Assembly: GCF_026745355.1 (NCBI RefSeq)
Contig: NC_079205.1
Location: 46,493,558 to 46,557,557, forward strand
Direction of reading: 5' to 3'
Origin: Beta vulgaris subsp. vulgaris
Lineage: Eukaryota; Streptophyta; Magnoliopsida; Caryophyllales; Amaranthaceae
Length of the DNA stretch: 64,000 bases
Made by a program: the position numbers and the translations under genes. How positions within the stretch are numbered: the stretch's first letter is position 1; the number at the start of each line of letters is the position of its first letter. This document shows, one piece after another, positions 59,601-64,000 of the stretch. The notes under the pieces were generated by a model. That model searched no databases and was not told the DNA's origin. It was given only the letters and a program-made list of their open reading frames with translations.

Positions 59601-60529
59601 TAGCAAAAGAAGCAAGAGAGACTTTTATCTTGTGGAACCTATGTAAGGAACGAGTAAGTTATGGTAAGGAACAATTACAAATTGAAAAGAGAATGTTTGT
59701 CTGTTCCTTTGATAGGAACATATGTACTGGTACTATTAAGTTAAGTTAAAGAAACTAAATGAACGAGACATGTATTACAAGGTGCAACAGTTAGTCTGTG
59801 TCGGTTGAGTGATTGCTTTAAAGGGATTTAACAGGCTTCTCATTCCAACAAGATGCATCTTTCTTTTAGAGAGCTCATTTCTTTAGTTACTCCACAATTA
59901 AGTGTGCTTAGTTGGGAGTAGTCCAGGGATAGGTTACCTCATGGGAATTTTCTCATGGTGCGTATGAGTGAGGATAAAATGCACCGAAAGAACTTGTGTT
60001 GGTTATTGAGGATTGTTGTTGGCCCTGTATGCGTATTGGTGACAATACACTCGACCCCGGATGGGTCGGGGTGTTAAATGTGGTATGTCGGCTAGAGGTC
60101 TTGAATACTTCGTTCAATACCTTTGACTGATGTGACAACCCCTATTTATAGAGGATATGACCTCCAATAAAGAGGGCATTTTAGTCAGCTCCAGCTGGTG
60201 GAGGATTGTGTTCCCTAGAGGTAGGGGTATTTTAGTAATTTCACCGTAGATGGACTAGTCCATGAAATGGGCCCAAACATCGATGTTAAGCGAATGAATA
60301 TTTCACAATTTATTCCTTCTCGCTTTAAGTGAATGAACTTTTTGCAAGTTATTACTATTGCTTTTAATCCAAATCAATCTACCTCGAATAATCCCTTTCA
60401 TGAGAATAAACTTTTTGTAAGTTATTCTTTTCTTCCTCGCATTTAAACGAATGAACTTCTCCAACAAAGGTAGACTCACTCTTAATTGCGTGCAGGTTGG
60501 GTACCTTTCTTATTTGAAATAGAGTATTA
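59601..60529. other. Intergenic, possibly old LTR sequence
   Basis: No gene. Around 59980-60260, TATTTATAG and GGGTCGGGGTGTT motifs look LTR-like but no ends are visible. Confidence 0.35.
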
Positions 60530-60847
60530 CTCCCTCCGTTTCCTAAAAATCTTCCCACTTACTGTTCCTACAGATACCAAGGAAAATCAAGTTGTGTGGG
60601 GGCATGGTGTGAGTAAAGTAGGAGAGAGAAAGGGGTTAAGATAAATAAACAAATAAAAAGGGTTAAAGTAGGAGAGAGAAAGAGAGTAAAATTGAATTAA
60701 TAATGTAATGATGGACCATATGATAGTGACATGAGAGGGTCAATAGGGAAATTTGTTTTGCCAAATAAGGAATAAAGCAAAAGAGGGAAGATCTTTTGGA
60801 AACACCCTTAAACGGAAAGAGGGAAGATCTTTAGGAAACGGAGGGAG
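60530..60847. mobile_element. Stowaway MITE (same family as 23671-23985)
   Basis: Inverted ends CTCCCTCCGTTTCCTAAA flanked by TA (60528-60529 and 60848-60849); 318 bp. Confidence 0.9.
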
Positions 60848-60948
60848 TATATAACAAGAAACTGTATACTTTAGTAAAGTTTTGGAAATTTTGTAAAAAA
60901 ACATTCAAATGGTAGCTTTGTCCAAATAGCTATTATAAAACTATAGAA

Positions 60949-61211
60949 TCTATACTAATATATTAAAAGGCGTGCGGAAACCAGAAACGGTGCCACGTGG
61001 CGCTCTCCCTAAGGAGTTTTAGTTCATGTAATCTATGTACAATAAAAAAAATTAGAAATTGCATAGTATAGGTTTTGATCCCGTGACCTCAAGTTCGTGT
61101 ACTAAAGTTTTAACCACTAGACCAAGTTGTATTTAGTGCTATCATATCAAAGTAAAATATTAATAAATGAAATTTTTCTTACCCGGGGCATAGCCCGGGC
61201 CTAATAACTAG
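60949..61211 (+). mobile_element. Short non-autonomous Helitron
   Basis: Starts TCTATACTAATATATTAAAA after an A (60948) and ends CTAG before a T (61212), as Helitrons do. A GC-rich hairpin CCCGGGGCATAGCCCGGG lies about 10 bases before the end. 263 bp, non-coding. Confidence 0.72.
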
Positions 61212-61212
61212 T

Positions 61213-62052
61213 TTTTTTTTTGAAACAATACTAGTAGATCTTAGAAATATAGAGGAAATTGATGTACATTGAGTGACCGGCCGGCTAGCTCTTCGGCTTC
61301 TTCTTATCAAGTACTTCCTTCGTTTCTTTTTACTTGCAACGTTTTGAAAGTCAAAGTATTTGATATGATTTTCTAGAAGTTATTTAGCGACTCACTAATA
61401 AATAACAGCATGATATAGTTTACGGTAAAATGTACTAGATACGAAGATGAAAATAATAAAGTAATCGTTAATGTGAACTATTCTAACAAGAATTTTTATA
61501 CTCTTTTCCCTCGCAAAATGTGACTATGGCTATGTTTAGTTCACCTGAAATTTTCTGATCTGAACTTATCTGATCTGAACTTATTTTTTCTGATCTGATC
61601 TGAACTGATCAGATAACAAGATCTTATCTTTTAGATTGATCTCAATATATAAGAAAAAATATAGTCATGTGGGGTCTTGTTTGATTCGTCTCAATGAGTA
61701 CTTTATTAATATTCAATTATTATAATTTTTACTAATATGTAATGAAAGATATAATGATTTTTAAATATAAGCATGATTTGAACTGAACTGAACTGAACTA
61801 ATATGTAATGAAAGATATAATGATTTTTAAATAGTTATGTAATGAAAGATATAATGATTATGTCTCATCATCCCAACCGAGCAACACAAAAATAATGCTT
61901 TCAAATATCTTTTAGTGTAAATACATTCATAATTCACAACTCCTAAAAATTTATACTTCCTAAAAAATATACGGTAAATGTAATATAATTAAGTCGGTTT
62001 ACTATAAATGTTCCAGCAACTCTCCACCATAGAGTATAAACAATCCGTCTTG
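61213..62052. other. Intergenic with MITE scraps
   Basis: A Stowaway-like left end starts near 61313 (CTTCCTTCGTTTCTTTTTAC) without a right end. Around 61550-61620 the sequence repeats GATCTGAACTTA. A short duplication of TATGTAATGAAAGATATAATG occurs at 61735-61858. Confidence 0.45.
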
Positions 62053-62054
62053 TA

Positions 62055-62634
62055 TGGACCCGGTTCACACTAAAAATAGTGTGGACCAAGCCTAGGCACG
62101 TGACGGATTAAGAAGTATTCACTTATACACTATATTAAAAATAGATACACTATATCAAAAATAGATACACTATATCTAAAATAGATACACTATATGATAC
62201 ATAAGTACACTATATCAAAAATAGATACACTATATCATAACTACGTACACTATATCATATAGAGGTACACTATATCATAACTAGGTACACTATATCCTAT
62301 AGGAACACTATATCATAACTAGGTACACTATATCCTGTAGGAAAATATTTACTTAAACGCATTACAGAAACATACACTATATCAAAAATAGATACACTAT
62401 ATCAAAAATAGATATATTATATTATACATAGGTACACTATATCATTTTAACATACACTATATCATTTTAACATATACTATATCATTTTAACATATACTAT
62501 ATCATTTTAACATATACTATATCATTTTAACATACACTATATCATTTAACATACACTATATCATATCAATATACACTATCCTAAACTCACGTGATATGGA
62601 TCGGGTGCACACTAATTAGTGTGCACCGGGTTCA
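62055..62634. mobile_element. TA-flanked TIR element with palindromic ends and inner repeat array
   Basis: Ends TGGACCCGGTTCACACTA (left) and TGAACCCGGTGCACACTA (right, other strand), flanked by TA (62053-62054 and 62635-62636). Each end folds on itself; the right one includes the perfect 24-bp palindrome at 62604-62627 (GGTGCACACTAA and its mirror). Inverted similarity continues to CACGTGA. No transposase. Confidence 0.6.
62124..62580 (+). repeat. Tandem array, about 20-bp unit (TACACTATATCAAAAATAGA-type)
   Basis: About two dozen imperfect units fill the element at 62055-62634. Subtypes are ordered: ...CAAAAATAGA on the left, ...CATAACTAGG in the middle, ...CATTTTAACA on the right. Confidence 0.9.
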
Positions 62635-63044
62635 TATTAGTTTTTTTATAGTATAAATGCTTTAGAATTTTTCAATATGCAAACAAAACCTACCAAACTT
62701 ATGCATAAAAAGAAAGTATCATAAAGACCGAATTCTTACTTAGTATAGCATTCTTTATGAAGTTTCCAATTGTGACCACCTTGAAAATAGTAAGAGGGTA
62801 AGTGAATTGGATTGAATTGGACTTTGTCAAATTTTAATTTAGTCCAAAGTTTTTTGAATTCGAGAAATTAAGTCCAAATTCGATCCAAACTTTTTTCTGA
62901 GTCTAGGCCACTCTAGTATGAAACTTTTATCTTGAATCATAAGTCAGTCCAATCCAATCCGATTATTATATATTTTTTTTCCTTCTTTAGGTTGATAATG
63001 TTTTCTCATGATTGAGTCATTGAATTTAAAATATTAACTCTTTA

Positions 63045-63135
63045 TTCATTCCATTCTAAAATAAATGAAACATTTCTTTCTTTTATGTAAGAGTTTTTTG
63101 AGGGGAGTGTTTCATTTATTTCAGAATGGAGGAAG
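63045..63135. mobile_element. Very short Stowaway-like MITE
   Basis: Inverted ends around CCATTCT(A/G)AAATAAATGAAA flanked by TA (63043-63044 and 63136-63137); 91 bp. Confidence 0.65.
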
Positions 63136-63307
63136 TATATCTTTAAAGTTTAATAAACAAACAAATTGCAAAATTAAACACGCACTCGTTCGTTATCGTT
63201 TTTGGTTTTCAATTTTTAGTTTTTTTTGAAAACTAAAAAACAAAAAACTGAAAACCAGAAAAAGTGGTTTTCACTTTTCAGTTGTCAGTTTTCAAAATCA
63301 TCATGTA

Positions 63308-63530
63308 CACTACAAAAAAAAGTCGATTTAGAGACGGACAAAATCCGTCCCTAAATAGGTCAAATCCGTCGCCATATGGGCTTAGAGACGGATTTAAAGA
63401 CGGATATTGTCCCTCTCTAAAACCCTTGTCGCTAATTCGAGTTAGAGACGGATTTTGCAAATCCGTCTCTAAATTTAGAGACGGATTTTGAAAATCCGTC
63501 TCTAAGTTTAGAGACGGATTTCGAAAGCCC
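63308..63530 (+). mobile_element. Terminal part of a CACTA element
   Basis: Starts CACTACAAAAAAAAGTCG at 63308, followed by direct and inverted copies of TTTAGAGACGGATTTT / AAAATCCGTCTCTAAA, typical CACTA subterminal repeats. The opposite end is not in the window, so the element either runs off the right edge or is truncated near 63530. Confidence 0.75.
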
Positions 63531-64000
63531 AATTAAATGGATCATATTAGGTCACACATAATTATTCGGATCAACAAAAGAAAAATCCTAGAGCCCAAAA
63601 GGGCTCTAGGGTGGCCGACCAAGAGGGGAGAGGGAATAAGGAGATTTCTCACCTAAATATACTTGTATATTTAGTTAGGCGATCATAAGGAAAAGATACA
63701 AGATCTCTCTCAATATTCTTCTCTCTCCTATTCTTCCAAAAAGTCACGGTTTTCCCAAGAAATAGAAGAAAAAATATTCTTTCTTCCAACTAGTATTGAT
63801 GGAGTGTTGATCCGGATTGGTAGACCAAGTAGAGGAATCACAGTACGTTGCGGTCCTATCTCTGGATTATTACAAGTTTCGTGGAAATCACGCTTCAAAG
63901 TTAATTCTAAACTATTGTGTGATCCTTGATTGTATATGCATGTGATCCTATTTTAAGTGCTTATGAATATGATTCATGAAATTCTACTTATACTACTTAA
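63531..64000. other. Unassigned right edge
   Basis: No gene recognised. It may be the inside of the CACTA element or LTR/leader sequence of another retroelement. An inverted repeat AGAGCCC-AAAA-GGGCTCT lies at 63591-63608. Confidence 0.35.

Noticed and set aside
62124..62580. Possible CRISPR-type array
   Set aside because: Units are contiguous 20-bp tandem repeats without unique spacers.

Overview
This window is plant nuclear DNA: a transposon-rich gene region, most likely from a eudicot. The evidence is one very long gene with GT-AG introns plus one AT-AC intron, and dense plant-type transposons (Stowaway, PIF/Harbinger, hAT, CACTA and Helitron elements, LTR retrotransposons, and an L1-type LINE that encodes RNase H). 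A Caryophyllales source would fit but is only a guess. I saw no tRNA, rRNA or CRISPR array.

Positions 1-33082 hold almost all of one gene on the + strand, the TruD/PUS7-family pseudouridine synthase. I could assemble 19 coding exons (72-33082) in one continuous frame, giving about 650 residues; the first exon(s) lie left of the window. Coding sequence is only about 2 kb of the 33 kb. Intron 3 (16.4 kb), intron 5 (5.5 kb) and intron 13 (2.9 kb) are swollen by transposons. Intron 9 has U12-type AT-AC signals.

Intron 3 holds a nest that can be peeled back through target-site duplications (TSDs). A Stowaway element (3144-17032, TSD TA) is split by a solo LTR (3205-16486, TSD TAAAA). That LTR is split by a rearranged Athila-like Ty3 element (3229-12047, TSD CTAGA) and by a hAT-type element (12081-15409, TSD GTGAATTG), which contains a second hAT element (12193-14700, TSD GTCTTGAC). 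The Athila-like element is the oddest object here: two inverted ~1.9 kb arms carrying env-like sequence flank a pol fragment, yet the whole has proper LTR ends and a single TSD.

Positions 33083-38097 hold the gene's 3' flank, a small Copia-type element without coding sequence (33765-35923, TSD TCGAA), a hAT-like element and a SINE-like segment. Positions 38098-46307 are a full-length but decayed LINE with a 17-bp TSD; a non-autonomous CACTA element (42622-44144, TSD ACC) sits inside its reverse transcriptase.

Positions 46325-64000 hold no recognisable host gene. They carry three solo LTRs with exact 5-bp TSDs (47174-48554, 49210-50262 and a 4-kb one at 52164-56198), Stowaway MITEs, Helitron-like elements including a tail-to-tail pair, a hAT MITE, a decayed Copia pol fragment, a palindrome-ended element with a 20-bp repeat array, and the end of a CACTA element near the right edge.
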